Positions 53,127 to 62,523 are shown, counted from the first letter of the stretch. The stretch: 64,000 nucleotides of DNA from Verrucomicrobiia bacterium (GCA_030427505.1 JAUICH010000001.1:62001-126000); one strand, 5' to 3'. Notes: generated by a model not told the origin, from the sequence alone. A program made the numbers and translations.

Positions 53127-54995
53127 TCAACGTTTTTTTCGCTTTTGCGATCTTGATTGGGTGGAGCGGGAACCTTTTTCTCCAGCGATCTTGTTACGTT
53201 TTTGCTGCTCTTCCGCCTGTTCCTGGAGCCTGGCGAGGAAACCTTTGCCGCCGGAACCGCCCACGTTTTTCTTTTTCTTGAGCTCCGGTTCGGGCAGCCG
53301 GTTCATCAGCAGCGTCTGTCCGATGCTGAAGATATTGGAGGTCGTCCAGTAGAGAGACAGCGCCGCGGCGAAGTTGTAGCAGAAGATCAGGAAGACAATC
53401 GGCATCATCATGAAGATCATGCGCTGCGTCTTGTCGCCGGACTGTGGCGTCAACCTCATCTGGAGCACCATGGAAATACCCATCAGGATGGGCAGGGGAT
53501 TGACCGGGAAGTCGCCCAGAAAGGGAATTGTGAAGAGCGTGTCCGGCATGGCCAGGTCCTTTACCCAGAGGAAGTGCTCGTGGCGCAGTTCCACGGCGCT
53601 CTGCAGCATGCGGTAGTAGCCGAGGAAGATCGGAAGCTGGACAAACATGGGCAGACAGCCCCCCAGGGGGTTAATCTGGTACTCCCGGTAGAGCTTCATG
53701 ACCTCCTGGTTCTGGGTGGTCGGGTCGTCTTTGTATTTTTCCTGTAGTTCCTTGACCTTGGGGGTCAGCTTGGACATGCGCTTCATGGTCCGGGTGGACT
53801 TGGCGTAGAGCGGCCAGATCGCGCCCCGGACACAGACTGTCATGATGATGATGGCCAGGCCGAATTGACCCACGATGCTCTCTAGCCACACCATGATGGT
53901 CATGAGGAAGCCGGCCAGCGGCTTGATGGCCCAGCCGAAGACCCAGCCAAAGAGCGGCACCCCGTCGTAGTTCATGACGTCCGCGCGATCGTCGCCGAGG
54001 GCCTTCAGCTTCCGGTATTCCTTGGGCCCCAGATAGATTTCGTAGCGGAAAGTCTGCTGATCGCCCGGAGCCAGGGTCAGCTCTGGCAGGCCGACGGCCG
54101 TTTCCAGGGCATGGAGCTTCTTCTTGTCCGACTTCGCTTCATCGCCCACCAGGCGCAGGGGAAAGCGGCTGGCCCACACGGTGGAGGGGGAGGGTGTTTC
54201 GGGTTTGAGAATGGTGGTGAAGAACTGGCTGGAGACGCCGCCCCAGGTAAAGTTCCGCACTGGAATCTCCACGATCGACTTGGGCTTTTTCATGCCAAAC
54301 CAGCCGCCACTGAAGGTGTTGACGTCTTTGAATTTGAAGTTGCCACCCTCGTGCCAGAAGAAGATTTGCTGGCCGGCGGTCCATTCATCCGCGTGCAGAG
54401 GCGCTGAGGCCCCGGCATAGAGGTAGTAGGTGGTGGCCGGAATGCGGACGGAACTTTCGTTCCGCAGAGTGATCTCCAGGTTCAGCAGGTGGGGATCTTT
54501 ATCCGAAAGCGAGTACCGTTTGGTGACACCCAGGCTGGTGTCCGTGACCCCTTGTAGAACCACTTCGTTGGCGTTGCTGGAGACAAACTCGTAGGTGGTG
54601 CTCTCGAACGTCTTGGGCTCTGGGCAGAGGGCACCCACGGGGTGTTTTCCGTATTCGTTGAGGGTAACAAACTTGTCTTTCTCTTCCTTGGCGGCCAGTT
54701 CGTCCTTGATGACCGCGGTTTCCACGCCTCCGCCCACGTTGGTGATCGTGAAGTCGACGATCTCGTTGGAGAGCAGCTTGGTTTCTGGCTGAACCAGGTC
54801 CGCGGCGGGCGCGGGAGCCCCGGCATCTGGAGATTCCGGAGTGGAGGTGTTATCGCCGGAAGAAGCGTCAGGCGCGGCTGCCGCCGGAGCCGGCTGGGGA
54901 GGCCGGTACTTCTTCTGCTGTTCGGAATAGTAATAACCGTATCCCAGCATGCCCAGGATACAGGCGATGACGACAATCCAACCGGTGCGGTCCAT
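53127..54995 (-). CDS. yidC: Membrane protein insertase YidC
   Basis: YidC inserts membrane proteins with or without the Sec translocon. The N-terminal anchor (VIVACILGMLGYGYYY) is followed by an Ala/Pro-rich linker, the periplasmic beta-sandwich domain (about residues 70-360), and the five-helix core: SIVGQFGLAIIIMTVCVRGAIWPLYAKSTRTMKRMSKLTPKVKELQEKYKDD, with the conserved Arg, then PLGGCLPMFVQLPIFLGYYRML and LSLYWTTSNIFSIGQTLLMN. A basic C-tail helps ribosome binding. The 622-residue length is normal for Gram-negative YidC. It follows yidD by 14 bases. Confidence 0.97.
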   Translation of the reverse strand: MDRTGWIVVIACILGMLGYGYYYSEQQKKYRPPQPAPAAAAPDASSGDNTSTPESPDAGAPAPAADLVQPETKLLSNEIVDFTITNVGGGVETAVIKDELAAKEEKDKFVTLNEYGKHPVGALCPEPKTFESTTYEFVSSNANEVVLQGVTDTSLGVTKRYSLSDKDPHLLNLEITLRNESSVRIPATTYYLYAGASAPLHADEWTAGQQIFFWHEGGNFKFKDVNTFSGGWFGMKKPKSIVEIPVRNFTWGGVSSQFFTTILKPETPSPSTVWASRFPLRLVGDEAKSDKKKLHALETAVGLPELTLAPGDQQTFRYEIYLGPKEYRKLKALGDDRADVMNYDGVPLFGWVFGWAIKPLAGFLMTIMVWLESIVGQFGLAIIIMTVCVRGAIWPLYAKSTRTMKRMSKLTPKVKELQEKYKDDPTTQNQEVMKLYREYQINPLGGCLPMFVQLPIFLGYYRMLQSAVELRHEHFLWVKDLAMPDTLFTIPFLGDFPVNPLPILMGISMVLQMRLTPQSGDKTQRMIFMMMPIVFLIFCYNFAAALSLYWTTSNIFSIGQTLLMNRLPEPELKKKKNVGGSGGKGFLARLQEQAEEQQKRNKIAGEKGSRSTQSRSQKRKKR

Positions 54996-55009
54996 AGAAA
55001 GTAAAGGTT

Positions 55010-55294
55010 TTAGGAATCTGAAGGGGAAGAAGACTGATCGTGAGAAGCGGGAGGCGGTGGTTCACTGCCCGGAACCGGGTCGTAGCCCTGACCACCCCAG
55101 GGGTGGCACCGGAGGATGCGCTTGAGGCCCATCCAACTGCCTTTCAGGGCGCCATGCAGCGTCACCGCGTCTATGAAATACTGAGAGCAGGTGGGACGGT
55201 AGCGACAACCGCCCAGCGGTCCAGCCAGGAAATGCAAAATGGGCGAAATGGCTATCTGGTAAAAACGCGCCATCAGGCAAAGCAAAGTTCTCAT
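55010..55294 (-). CDS. yidD: Membrane protein insertion efficiency factor YidD
   Basis: YidD is a small protein that helps YidC-dependent insertion. The product has 94 residues: [52 protein letters not shown], with the conserved CRYxPTCSxY and [14 protein letters not shown] segments. The ATG overlaps the rnpA stop by four bases, and yidC starts 14 bases on. The much longer open frame reaching to 55732 merely reads through rnpA in another frame. Confidence 0.93.
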   Translation of the reverse strand: MRTLLCLMARFYQIAISPILHFLAGPLGGCRYRPTCSQYFIDAVTLHGALKGSWMGLKRILRCHPWGGQGYDPVPGSEPPPPASHDQSSSPSDS

Positions 55295-55656
55295 GACCCC
55301 GCGGGTTGGGACTCCTGGAACAACTTTGCGCGGTGCGCCAGCCACTTCCATTCTTTTTCCAGAGCCTGGCTGGAGGCATCGGCCGCGGAGCGGCGGGGAA
55401 CGATCACCAGGGCGTAACCCTGGCGCAAGCGTTCCCCGGTGCGCTGGAGAATCGCCCGGAGACGGCGGCGGACCCTTACGCGGACCGCGGCTCCGCCAAT
55501 GCGGCGAGTGGTCACATAGCCTACTTTCAGGCCACGGATCTCCGGATCTTGCAGAACGCCCAGCACCAGGAAATGTCCTTGATAGCTCTGGCCCTGCTCC
55601 CGGACACGGAGGAAATCGCCGCGCCGGGTGAGACGTCTGCCCTTCGGGAAACGCAT
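55291..55656 (-). CDS. rnpA: Ribonuclease P protein component
   Basis: RnpA is the protein subunit that helps RNase P RNA mature tRNA 5' ends. The ATG at 55656 gives [35 protein letters not shown]; the open frame begins 16 codons earlier. The basic RNR motif region appears as [20 protein letters not shown]. Length of about 121 residues is typical. It lies 101 bases after rpmH, and its stop overlaps the yidD start, as in many bacteria. Confidence 0.93.
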   Translation of the reverse strand: MRFPKGRRLTRRGDFLRVREQGQSYQGHFLVLGVLQDPEIRGLKVGYVTTRRIGGAAVRVRVRRRLRAILQRTGERLRQGYALVIVPRRSAADASSQALEKEWKWLAHRAKLFQESQPAGS

Positions 55657-55757
55657 GGCGGCGAAAAGACTCCGGAAAAAGAGAAACGCCGGGTGGAGAT
55701 CCACCCGGCAGCCCGAAGCTGCGATGCGGCACGGAGACAGCGAGCCGGACGCGGCGG

Positions 55758-55931
55758 TCAGGACTGCGTGTGGCGCTTGTAGTGGATCTCGGCGCCTTTG
55801 GGGATCAGGCGTTTGCGGCCTTTCTGGCGGCGGCGGCGAATGATGTCCCGGCCGGACTTGGTCCGCATGCGCGCGCGGAAACCGTGCTGCCGTTTCCGGG
55901 TACGCTTGGATGGTTGATACGTGCGTTTCAT
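55758..55931 (-). CDS. rpmH: 50S ribosomal protein L34
   Basis: This is a 57-residue basic protein read on the minus strand from the ATG at 55929-55931: [20 protein letters not shown], followed by [22 protein letters not shown], both family hallmarks, then a short tail ending HYKRHTQS. The tail is about 10 residues longer than in Escherichia coli L34. It starts the rpmH-rnpA-yidD-yidC run. No dnaA is next to it. The 228-base gap upstream, up to the acetyltransferase gene, presumably carries the promoter; I see no DnaA-box cluster in it. Confidence 0.95.
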   Translation of the reverse strand: MKRTYQPSKRTRKRQHGFRARMRTKSGRDIIRRRRQKGRKRLIPKGAEIHYKRHTQS

Positions 55932-56159
55932 GGCAAATTCGTCCTCAAAAAGATTCGGTTCTCAGGGTCCGCTATGTCTGGAAATGGCCGGGACACGACG
56001 CGAAGGCACCTTTCACTGTGCCCGAGACGAGCGGGCGGTAACTGTATCGGCAAGTCGCGGGTTGTCAATGAGCCAGAATAAGAGGTTTTTGTGACGGGCA
56101 GCTTATTGAGTTTTCTCTGGCAGTTATTCTGCTACACTCAGATCCTCCCACCCTTTAAA

Positions 56160-56630
56160 ATGTCTTCCGTTGATAACCAGACTCGTATCGAACCGGCCAC
56201 GCTGGAAGACTTGCCGATGCTGATCGATCTGACGATGGATCTCTTCCGGATGGAAGAGGACTTCGAGCCGGATCATTTCCGCCAGGAGGAAGGGCTGAGG
56301 CTCATTTTGGAGCAGCCCAACCGGGGCCGGATCTTCGTGTTGCGGACGGATTATAAGATCGTGGCCATGGTGAACCTGCTTTTCACCATCAGTACCGCCA
56401 TGGGGGGATTTGTCATCCTGTTGGAGGACTTGGTGGTACATCCCGACCACCGCGGGCAGAGTTACGGCACGCAGCTGATGGAATACGTGCTGGATTTCGC
56501 CAAGAAGAAAGATTTTAAGCGGATCACCTTGCTGACGGATAAAATCAGCGCGGAATCCCAGCGCTTCTTCCTGCGTTTCGGTTTCGATTATTCGCACATG
56601 ATCCCGATGCGCCTGACGTTCGCCCCGTGA
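56160..56630 (+). CDS. GNAT-family N-acetyltransferase
   Basis: This should transfer an acetyl group from acetyl-CoA to an amine; the substrate is unknown. The product has about 156 residues: RIEPATLEDLPMLIDLTMDLF at the N-terminus, and the acetyl-CoA loop VVHPDHRGQSYGTQLMEYVLDFAK (the Q/R-x-x-G-x-G/A signature as RGQSYG), with LLTDKISAESQRFFLRFGF at the end. The ATG at 56160 was chosen over the open frame start at 56091, whose leading 23 residues are non-family. It is transcribed away from rpmH. Confidence 0.88.
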   Translation: MSSVDNQTRIEPATLEDLPMLIDLTMDLFRMEEDFEPDHFRQEEGLRLILEQPNRGRIFVLRTDYKIVAMVNLLFTISTAMGGFVILLEDLVVHPDHRGQSYGTQLMEYVLDFAKKKDFKRITLLTDKISAESQRFFLRFGFDYSHMIPMRLTFAP

Positions 56631-56808
56631 GGGCTCAGGCAACGGGCCTTCGCCCAACCCGCTTCGTCGTCCCGGAGATTCGATCTCGATTCGCAGGGTA
56701 ACGAAAAATCTTGGCTTTTCTCAAAATTGCGCCGCATTTCGGCTTTTCATTGGGCGGCTGGAATAGTATGAAAATCGGAGGAAACAATTTTTTCTCTAGA
56801 CGCATATC

Positions 56809-57237
56809 ATGAATCTTCGGGGCGATCAGGTTCACTATCCTTTCCGCCGGATTGCCGGCACGGCTCTTGTCATCACTGGTTCCGTGGGGTGGTCCACCGC
56901 CGCCCGGGCTGAAGGAAAGGACGGTCCCACCTTTGGGTTGGGAGAATCTCCCCAGCATGTGTTGGACGGCAGCAGCGCCATGTTCATGGTGGGGCTGGCG
57001 GTTGGTGTCGTGGTGGGAGCCATGCTCTTCGCGCTCTACCGCAAGGTCCGGGACAAGGAAACGGAGGGCGAACTGGACCTGGAAACGTGGATGGAAGGCT
57101 GGGAAAAGGACTTTCCCGAGAAGAATCCGTTCTCCTCCCCGCCTGAGGACAAGCCTCAGGAAAAAATGGCGCCGTGGGAGCGGCCCCCGGACTGGTGGAA
57201 GGACGGGGATGGTGGCGGAGACGGCTTGAATGGTTAA
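56809..57237 (+). CDS. Small single-pass membrane protein of unknown function
   Basis: The product is 142 residues. The N-terminal 40 include a possible signal (FRRIAGTALVITGSVGWSTAARA), and a second hydrophobic helix near 60-82 (MFMVGLAVGVVVGAMLFALYRKV) precedes a highly acidic, Pro/Trp-rich tail (SSPPEDKPQEKMAPWERPPDWWKDGDGGGDGLNG). This gives an N-out, C-in topology if the signal is cleaved. No family is recognised. It is followed by a hairpin that may end the transcript. Confidence 0.5.
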   Translation: MNLRGDQVHYPFRRIAGTALVITGSVGWSTAARAEGKDGPTFGLGESPQHVLDGSSAMFMVGLAVGVVVGAMLFALYRKVRDKETEGELDLETWMEGWEKDFPEKNPFSSPPEDKPQEKMAPWERPPDWWKDGDGGGDGLNG

Positions 57238-57243
57238 AGTTGA

Positions 57244-57269
57244 CTAATCCTATCGGGAATTAGGTTTTT
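57244..57269 (+). terminator. Possible weak Rho-independent terminator
   Basis: CTAAT at 57244-57248 pairs with ATTAG at 57259-57263, with further C-G pairing after a bulge, and TTTTT follows. It lies seven bases after the stop of the small membrane protein gene. The stem is short and AT-rich, so function is uncertain. Confidence 0.35.
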
Positions 57270-57414
57270 AGTTGCGGGGCGGCCAAGTGCGCCTATTTTC
57301 TCGCTATTGGGACTGCGTTGGTCCTTGTGTTTCCGCCGTTTTCGCCCAAAGTCTCGGCCCTTCGGCGGGTCTCCTGGACGCGTCTCACCACCTAAATTCA
57401 GCTTCACCATCCCT

Positions 57415-59151
57415 ATGTCCAAGCTCAGCGTCGAAGATATCAAGCGGTCCAGCCGCGGCTTGCGCGGTCTGATTGAGGAGACGCTCAAGTCAGACGCGAC
57501 CCATTTCGAGGAAGAGGAGTATCAGCTTCTCAAGTTCCACGGTACCTATCAGCAGGACGACCGCGACCAGCGTGCAGAACGCCGGAAGCAGAAGCTGGAC
57601 AAGGCCTGGAGTTTCATGGTCCGCAGCAAAATGCCGGGCGGCCGGGTCACGGCGGAGCAGTACCTGGTGCATGAAGACCTGGCGGAAAAGCTGGGCAACG
57701 GCACCCTGCGCCTGACCACCAGGCAGGGTATCCAGCTTCACGGTATTCTCAAAGGCGGCCTGAAAGACGTGATTCGCACCATCAAGGATTCAGGTCTCAC
57801 CACTTGGGGCGCCTGCGGCGACGTGGTGCGTAATACCATGGGCCCGGCTTCGCCCATCGCGGACAAAGTGCACCAGGAGTGCCAGCGCCTGGCCGAAGAG
57901 ATCAGCGATATCTTCCTGCCCACCACTTCCTCCTATGCTCAGATCTGGCTGGACGGGGAAAAGCTGGAACTCGACGAAGAAGGCGAGATCGTGGTGGAGG
58001 AAGATGAAATCTACGGAAAAGAATACCTCCCGCGAAAGTTCAAGATCGGCATTGCTGTTCCGCCGCGGAACGATGTGGACGTTTACTCCCAGGATGTGAG
58101 CCTGGTGCCCCATCTGGAAGATGGAGAGGTGGCGGGTTACACCATTCTGGTGGGCGGTGGCTTTGGCATGACCCACGGCATGGTGCAGACCCGTCCCGTT
58201 TTGGCCAAGCCCTTGGCCTATGTGGCAAAAGCGGATACCGCAGCCGTGGTCAAGGCCATCGTGAAAGTACAGCGGGAGTACGGAAACCGGAAAGACCGTA
58301 AACTCGCCCGCCTCAAGTACCTGGTGGAAACGGCGGGCATCAAGTGGTTCCGCAACGCCGTGAAGTCCCGCAGCGGCTGCACCTTGCACGAGCCGAAGGA
58401 ACTGAAGTTCACCACCGTGTCCGACTGCTACGGCTGGCACGAGCAGGGGGACGGCAAGCTCTTCCGTTGCGTCTACGTTTCGCAGGGCCGGATCGAAGAC
58501 ACCGAAACCATGCGGAACCGGAGCGCTTTCCGCGAAATCGCCCGCCAGTTCGGTTTGCCCTTCGTTATTACGCCAAACGCGAATCTCATCGTTCACGATG
58601 TGGAGCCGGATCAGAAAGACGCCGTGGAAGCGGTGCTGAAAGAACACGGCCTGAAGAACGAGGAAGAGTTTACCGAAGCACGCCGCCTCGGACACGCCTG
58701 CGTGGCCCTGCCGACCTGCGGCCTGGCTCTCGCGGAGAGCGAGCGCGTGTTTTCCGGCATGCTGGACAGTGTCGACGAGATTCTTTTCGAGTTGGGTTTG
58801 GAAAAGGAACCCTTGCTCATCCGCATGACTGGTTGCCCGAACGGCTGCGCCCGACCCTACAACGCGGATCTGGCGTTCGTCGGCCGCGGTCCGGGCAGAT
58901 ACGCGTTTTACGTGGGTGGCTCCAGCGCGGGTGACCGGCTTTCCGGTCTCCACACAAAGACCGTGAAGTTCGAAGAGATTCCCGCTGCCATCCGGCCCTT
59001 GCTGGAAGACTTCGCCAAGAACCGCGAAGAAGGGGAAAACTTCACCGCCTTTTGGGGCCGCACCCGTCCCATGGGACCGCGTCCGGATCCCGAGCAGTTT
59101 CACGTGGAACTGGCCGAAAGGGCCGAGAGCCTCGTGGGCGCCGGCATCTGA
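57415..59151 (+). CDS. cysI: Sulfite reductase hemoprotein (CysI type)
   Basis: This enzyme reduces sulfite to sulfide by six electrons using sirohaem and a [4Fe-4S] cluster, for cysteine synthesis. The four cluster/sirohaem Cys are at 429, 435 (CVALPTC), 474 and 478 (TGCPNGCARPY). The N-terminal domain has MPGGRVTAEQYL and LRLTTRQGIQLHGILKGGLKDVIRTI, which binds substrate. The ATG at 57415 gives MSKLSVEDIKRSSRGLRG; the open frame begins 36 codons earlier in a non-family stretch. A length of 578 matches CysI. No cysJ is adjacent, so the electron donor could be ferredoxin. Confidence 0.95.
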   Translation: MSKLSVEDIKRSSRGLRGLIEETLKSDATHFEEEEYQLLKFHGTYQQDDRDQRAERRKQKLDKAWSFMVRSKMPGGRVTAEQYLVHEDLAEKLGNGTLRLTTRQGIQLHGILKGGLKDVIRTIKDSGLTTWGACGDVVRNTMGPASPIADKVHQECQRLAEEISDIFLPTTSSYAQIWLDGEKLELDEEGEIVVEEDEIYGKEYLPRKFKIGIAVPPRNDVDVYSQDVSLVPHLEDGEVAGYTILVGGGFGMTHGMVQTRPVLAKPLAYVAKADTAAVVKAIVKVQREYGNRKDRKLARLKYLVETAGIKWFRNAVKSRSGCTLHEPKELKFTTVSDCYGWHEQGDGKLFRCVYVSQGRIEDTETMRNRSAFREIARQFGLPFVITPNANLIVHDVEPDQKDAVEAVLKEHGLKNEEEFTEARRLGHACVALPTCGLALAESERVFSGMLDSVDEILFELGLEKEPLLIRMTGCPNGCARPYNADLAFVGRGPGRYAFYVGGSSAGDRLSGLHTKTVKFEEIPAAIRPLLEDFAKNREEGENFTAFWGRTRPMGPRPDPEQFHVELAERAESLVGAGI

Positions 59152-59201
59152 CTGCGCTAGAGACCGTTACCGCGTAGCCTAAACGTTGCTCCTGACCGGC
59201 T

Positions 59202-60098
59202 TCAGGGCTTGACGGTAGCCGTGGGATTCGGAATCGAAAGGCTTTCCAGGACATCGTCCAGCCACTTCCGCACTTCGGCTTCCAGGGCGGCGTGCTCGGG
59301 ATCGGTCAGCGGTTCGTGAAGAAAGCCCTCCAAGAGGACATAGCGTTTCCGTGACAGCTCGATGCGGTCGAAAAGGGCGCGGGAATATTTCGGGGGACAC
59401 ACGGGGTCGGCTGAACCTTGGCTGATCATAAAATCCAAGGGATCTCGCAGGCGGGAGACGTCCCGCCGAATAAGCGGCGCGTGTTCCATAAAGGAGACCC
59501 CGGCGCGTGCGCTGACCAGGTGGTGGACGTTGCTGGAGAACTCGCGCGGCTTCTGCCCAGGCACTTCGGGCCGGCGGCAGTGGCGGGCCCGGACCTTGGT
59601 GTCGAACTGAAGCTTTGGGAAAAGCCCGGCCACCAGAGGGGCGATGGCCCGCTTGATCCAGAGCTGATTTTCTTCCGGGCGGAGCAGGGGGGAACTGAGC
59701 CAGGCAAAGCGAATCTCATCCGGGTGCTGCTCCATGTAGTTCAACGAAAACAGGCCGCCAGTGGAGTGAGCGTAGAGACCGATGGGCGCGCCTTCCGGCA
59801 GCCGTCCACGCAAGCATTCGACAGAGTCTCCAATCAGGCGGGTGGCTACCGCCACGCTTTCCAGGTCTCCGCGAACGCCCTCGGACTCGCCATTGCCTGG
59901 CCAATCCACCCCGGTGCAAAGCAGGCCGTGTTCGCAGAATACCTGGGCGCCATACTCGTGGCAGCCCAGGTGATCGCCCCAGCCGTGACAGAAGACCGCC
60001 CCGCCCACGATCTCCGTGCCCGGGTCAGGCGTGAAAAAACGGCGGTAGAGCTTCAGGCCCGCGGTGGGGGAATCGTAGTACTCTCCGGATATCTGCAT
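59202..60098 (-). CDS. Alpha/beta hydrolase, monoacylglycerol-lipase-like
   Basis: This is a serine hydrolase of about 298 residues. The N-terminal AVFCHGWGDHLG forms the oxyanion hole. The nucleophile lies in YAHSTGGLFSLNYME (the G-x-S-x-G motif reads AHSTG), with the acid Asp in MISQGSADPVCPP and the His in LLEGFLHEPLTDPE. The lysophospholipase/MGL group is the nearest, but the substrate is unknown. The ATG at 60098 was preferred to an upstream open-frame start because MQISGEYYDSPTAG is the natural first strand. It is convergent with cysI. Confidence 0.82.
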   Translation of the reverse strand: MQISGEYYDSPTAGLKLYRRFFTPDPGTEIVGGAVFCHGWGDHLGCHEYGAQVFCEHGLLCTGVDWPGNGESEGVRGDLESVAVATRLIGDSVECLRGRLPEGAPIGLYAHSTGGLFSLNYMEQHPDEIRFAWLSSPLLRPEENQLWIKRAIAPLVAGLFPKLQFDTKVRARHCRRPEVPGQKPREFSSNVHHLVSARAGVSFMEHAPLIRRDVSRLRDPLDFMISQGSADPVCPPKYSRALFDRIELSRKRYVLLEGFLHEPLTDPEHAALEAEVRKWLDDVLESLSIPNPTATVKP

Positions 60099-60243
60099 GC
60101 GGGGTAACTTACTCCTGCTAATACGTGGTGCGCAATCAAACGGGGGCGGGACGAGCCACAAATCAGTTGCAGCTTTTCCTGGGTGCGATTTATTAGCCCC
60201 TCCCGGAGACCGCCTTGGCCTCCGGGAATTTTCCCTCCTTTTT

Positions 60244-60318
60244 GCGCGGTTAGCTCAGGGGTAGAGCATCACCTTGACACGGTGGGGGTCACTGGTTCAA
60301 ATCCAGTATCGCGCACCA
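60244..60318 (+). tRNA. tRNA-Val (anticodon GAC), CCA encoded
   Basis: A 75-base cloverleaf can be drawn by hand. The acceptor GCGCGGT pairs with ATCGCGC, the D-arm is GCTC/GAGC, the anticodon stem TCACC/GGTGG encloses TTGACAC so the anticodon is GAC, and the T-arm is ACTGG/CCAGT with loop TTCAAAT. A73 and an encoded CCA follow. There is no other RNA gene next to it. Confidence 0.93.
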
Positions 60319-60440
60319 TTTTTCTCCCGGCGCCAGAGCGGCGTTCTTTTCCGGGTGGGACGGGTTGATCGCCTCCTCTTTTGTGGGTAGCCTCTGCGTC
60401 ACCGTTTTCTTCCTTCGTCCTTCTTCGCCATATCTATTCG

Positions 60441-61529
60441 ATGAGTTCCGCGGCGGTTCTTACGTCCCCCAGTTCTACCTTGGAGTCCTCTTTTCGTCTG
60501 GCCGTGCTGAATCCCGGCGGGCGGGATGGTTACATAGACTACGCGGCGGGCCCCGGCGTCTGCCAGCGCGGGGTGCACCCGCCGGTGAATTTTCATGCCT
60601 ACGCCGCCGCCACGCGGGGCGCCTTTTTCCAGAACACCAAGTCCCTGGTTCAGAGCAAACGCTTCGACACCGTGCTGGTGCTCATCCGGCGGCGGGTCTG
60701 GATCAGCCTGGACGCCGTCCAGCAGCTCAAGCAGGCGGGCAAACGCGTGCTGGTGGCGTGGAAAGAATGCGGCCCCTACCAAGTGACGGAGCAGCTCGAC
60801 TCCTCCCGGGCGCTGGCCGCCTATCAGGACCTCCTGGAACTGGCCGACGGCGTGCTTTCGCCCACCCTGGTGCCACCGCCGCGCTGGGGCTGGATCTCGG
60901 CGGAAGATTTCGCCAGGAAAACGCGCTTCATCCCCACGCCCTATCCCGTGAGTTTCAAAGACTGGGACTACTCCATTCCCACCTCGGAGCGGGAAGGCAT
61001 TCTGGTGGGGACCCGGCAGTTTTTCGCGCCCACGCGCAATCACCTGCGCGCCCTGTCGGAGTGCGCTTCGCTTTCGGCCGCGCTTGGCGTGCCGGTAACG
61101 GTCATCAATGGCGACCGGAGCCGCGGCGGACGGATCCTGCGGCAGTTGGCCGATTCCTTTCCCGAGAGCCGCTTACGGATCATCGACCACCAGTTGCCGT
61201 ACGATGCTTACCTGAAGCTGATGGCGTCCCACCGCGTGGTGTTCCAACTCGACCGAGGCTCCGTGCCTGGCCAGGTGGCGGGGGATGCCGTCCTCTGCCG
61301 GATTCTCTGCGCGGGAGGAAATTCCACCCTCGAAAACGTGGTCTTCCCGGACTTGGCGGACGATGGCTCCGGCGCCATGGGCGAACTGGCGGAACGCCTC
61401 AGCCGCCTGTTCCAGGACGACGACCTCTATGAACAAACCGTGGCCGAAAGCCAGCGCCTGGCGGAACAGACCATCAGTTACCCCGTCGTGGCGCGGGAGT
61501 TGGAGGAGTTTGTGAAGGAAGTGGCGTGA
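60441..61529 (+). CDS. Glycosyltransferase-like protein of unknown substrate
   Basis: The product has about 362 residues without membrane segments. The first half (LAVLNPGGRDGYIDYAAGPG, VLVLIRRRVWISLDAVQQLKQAGKRVLVAWKECGPYQ) and the second (ILVGTRQFFAPTRNHLRALSECASLSAALGVPVTVINGD; LRIIDHQLPYDAYLKLMASHRVVFQLDRGSVPGQVAGDAVLC) look like the two Rossmann halves of a GT-B glycosyltransferase, with the donor-site region near the end. This is pattern-level only. The ATG at 60441 was chosen; the open frame begins 20 codons earlier. A WYL regulator gene follows by 28 bases. Confidence 0.55.
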   Translation: MSSAAVLTSPSSTLESSFRLAVLNPGGRDGYIDYAAGPGVCQRGVHPPVNFHAYAAATRGAFFQNTKSLVQSKRFDTVLVLIRRRVWISLDAVQQLKQAGKRVLVAWKECGPYQVTEQLDSSRALAAYQDLLELADGVLSPTLVPPPRWGWISAEDFARKTRFIPTPYPVSFKDWDYSIPTSEREGILVGTRQFFAPTRNHLRALSECASLSAALGVPVTVINGDRSRGGRILRQLADSFPESRLRIIDHQLPYDAYLKLMASHRVVFQLDRGSVPGQVAGDAVLCRILCAGGNSTLENVVFPDLADDGSGAMGELAERLSRLFQDDDLYEQTVAESQRLAEQTISYPVVARELEEFVKEVA

Positions 61530-61557
61530 CCGCACCGGCAAAGGTCCGGGTGAGAAC

Positions 61558-62523
61558 ATGAACCGCGTCGATCGCCTGCTGGCTCTCATTCTTTACCTTC
61601 AGTCACGGCCTCTGAGCACGGCGGAGGAGATGGCGGCCTACTTTGGGCTGAGCGTGCGGACGGTGTACCGGGACTTGGCGGCCTTGCGAGAAACGGGGGT
61701 GCCGATCGATGCCCAGGCGGGCGTCGGTTACGCCTTGGGGGTGGGGTTTCATCTCCCACCGGTCAGCTTCACCATGGAGGAGGCTTCGGCCCTGGCCACG
61801 GCGGGAATGCTGGCGCGGAACCTGGCGGAAGCGTCGCTGGCGGGGCACCTCGGCTCCGCCCTCATGAAGATTCGCGCGGTGTTGCCCCGTCCGCTTCAGG
61901 CGCAGATGCAACGGCTGGAAGAAGGGATGGGAGTGACCGCGCAGTCTGAGAAACCGCCGCAGACAAATCTGACCCTACTGGAAAAAGCGCTGGCCCAGCG
62001 GCGGGTGCTGCGTTTTTCCTACCAAGGCTGGGGAAAACCGCGAGCCGAGTCGCGGGACGTGGAGCCGCTGGGCCTCATCCACTACCTGGACCGGTGGCAC
62101 CTCATCGCCTGGTGTCGCCTGCGGGAGGACTATCGCGATTTTCGGACGGACAGGATGAGCCGGGTGGAGCTATTGCCAGAGACCTTCGTCTCGCGTCCCG
62201 ATTTCAGCCTGGGCGAGTATATCCGGCAAATGCCGAAACCGGAGCTGCGGGCAAAAGTACGGTTTGAGGAACGGTCCGTGGATCGCGTCTGGCGGGAATG
62301 GTGGCTCGGGGTGAGCCAAGACGGCGTGACGGAAGGCGATGGACCGGCGGGTTTGGTACTGACCTTGGCGACGGTCGATTGGGACCGGCTGGCCGGTTGG
62401 CTGTTGTCCTTTGGGGAGGGGGCCACCGTGTTGGAGCCTGAGGAATTGAGATCGCTGCTGGCTGGGAAAGCCGAAAGGGCGGCCATGCACCACGGAAAAA
62501 AGCCTGAGAGCAAAGTCTCCTGA
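61558..62523 (+). CDS. WYL-domain transcriptional regulator (YafY/DeoR-like)
   Basis: This is a DNA-binding regulator of 321 residues. The N-terminal HTH is MNRVDRLLALILYLQSRPLSTAEEMAAYFGLSVRTVYRDLAALRETGVPI. The WYL domain follows at about residues 140-210 (RVLRFSYQGWGKPRAESRDVEPLGLIHYLDRWHLIAWCRLREDYRDFRTDRMSRVELL); the conserved WYL triplet is partly replaced by RWHLIAW. WYL domains sense ligands, often nucleotides or metabolites. Two small genes for Dabb and SnoaL-like proteins follow in the same direction, a grouping typical of YafY regulators and stress-responsive enzymes. Confidence 0.9.
   Translation: MNRVDRLLALILYLQSRPLSTAEEMAAYFGLSVRTVYRDLAALRETGVPIDAQAGVGYALGVGFHLPPVSFTMEEASALATAGMLARNLAEASLAGHLGSALMKIRAVLPRPLQAQMQRLEEGMGVTAQSEKPPQTNLTLLEKALAQRRVLRFSYQGWGKPRAESRDVEPLGLIHYLDRWHLIAWCRLREDYRDFRTDRMSRVELLPETFVSRPDFSLGEYIRQMPKPELRAKVRFEERSVDRVWREWWLGVSQDGVTEGDGPAGLVLTLATVDWDRLAGWLLSFGEGATVLEPEELRSLLAGKAERAAMHHGKKPESKVS

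Noticed and set aside
55010-55732. 240-residue frame ending in YidD
   Set aside because: Its first 146 residues overlap rnpA in another frame; only the YidD part from 55294 is real.
55932-56159. oriC between rpmH and the acetyltransferase gene
   Set aside because: No cluster of DnaA boxes or AT-rich unwinding region is visible.
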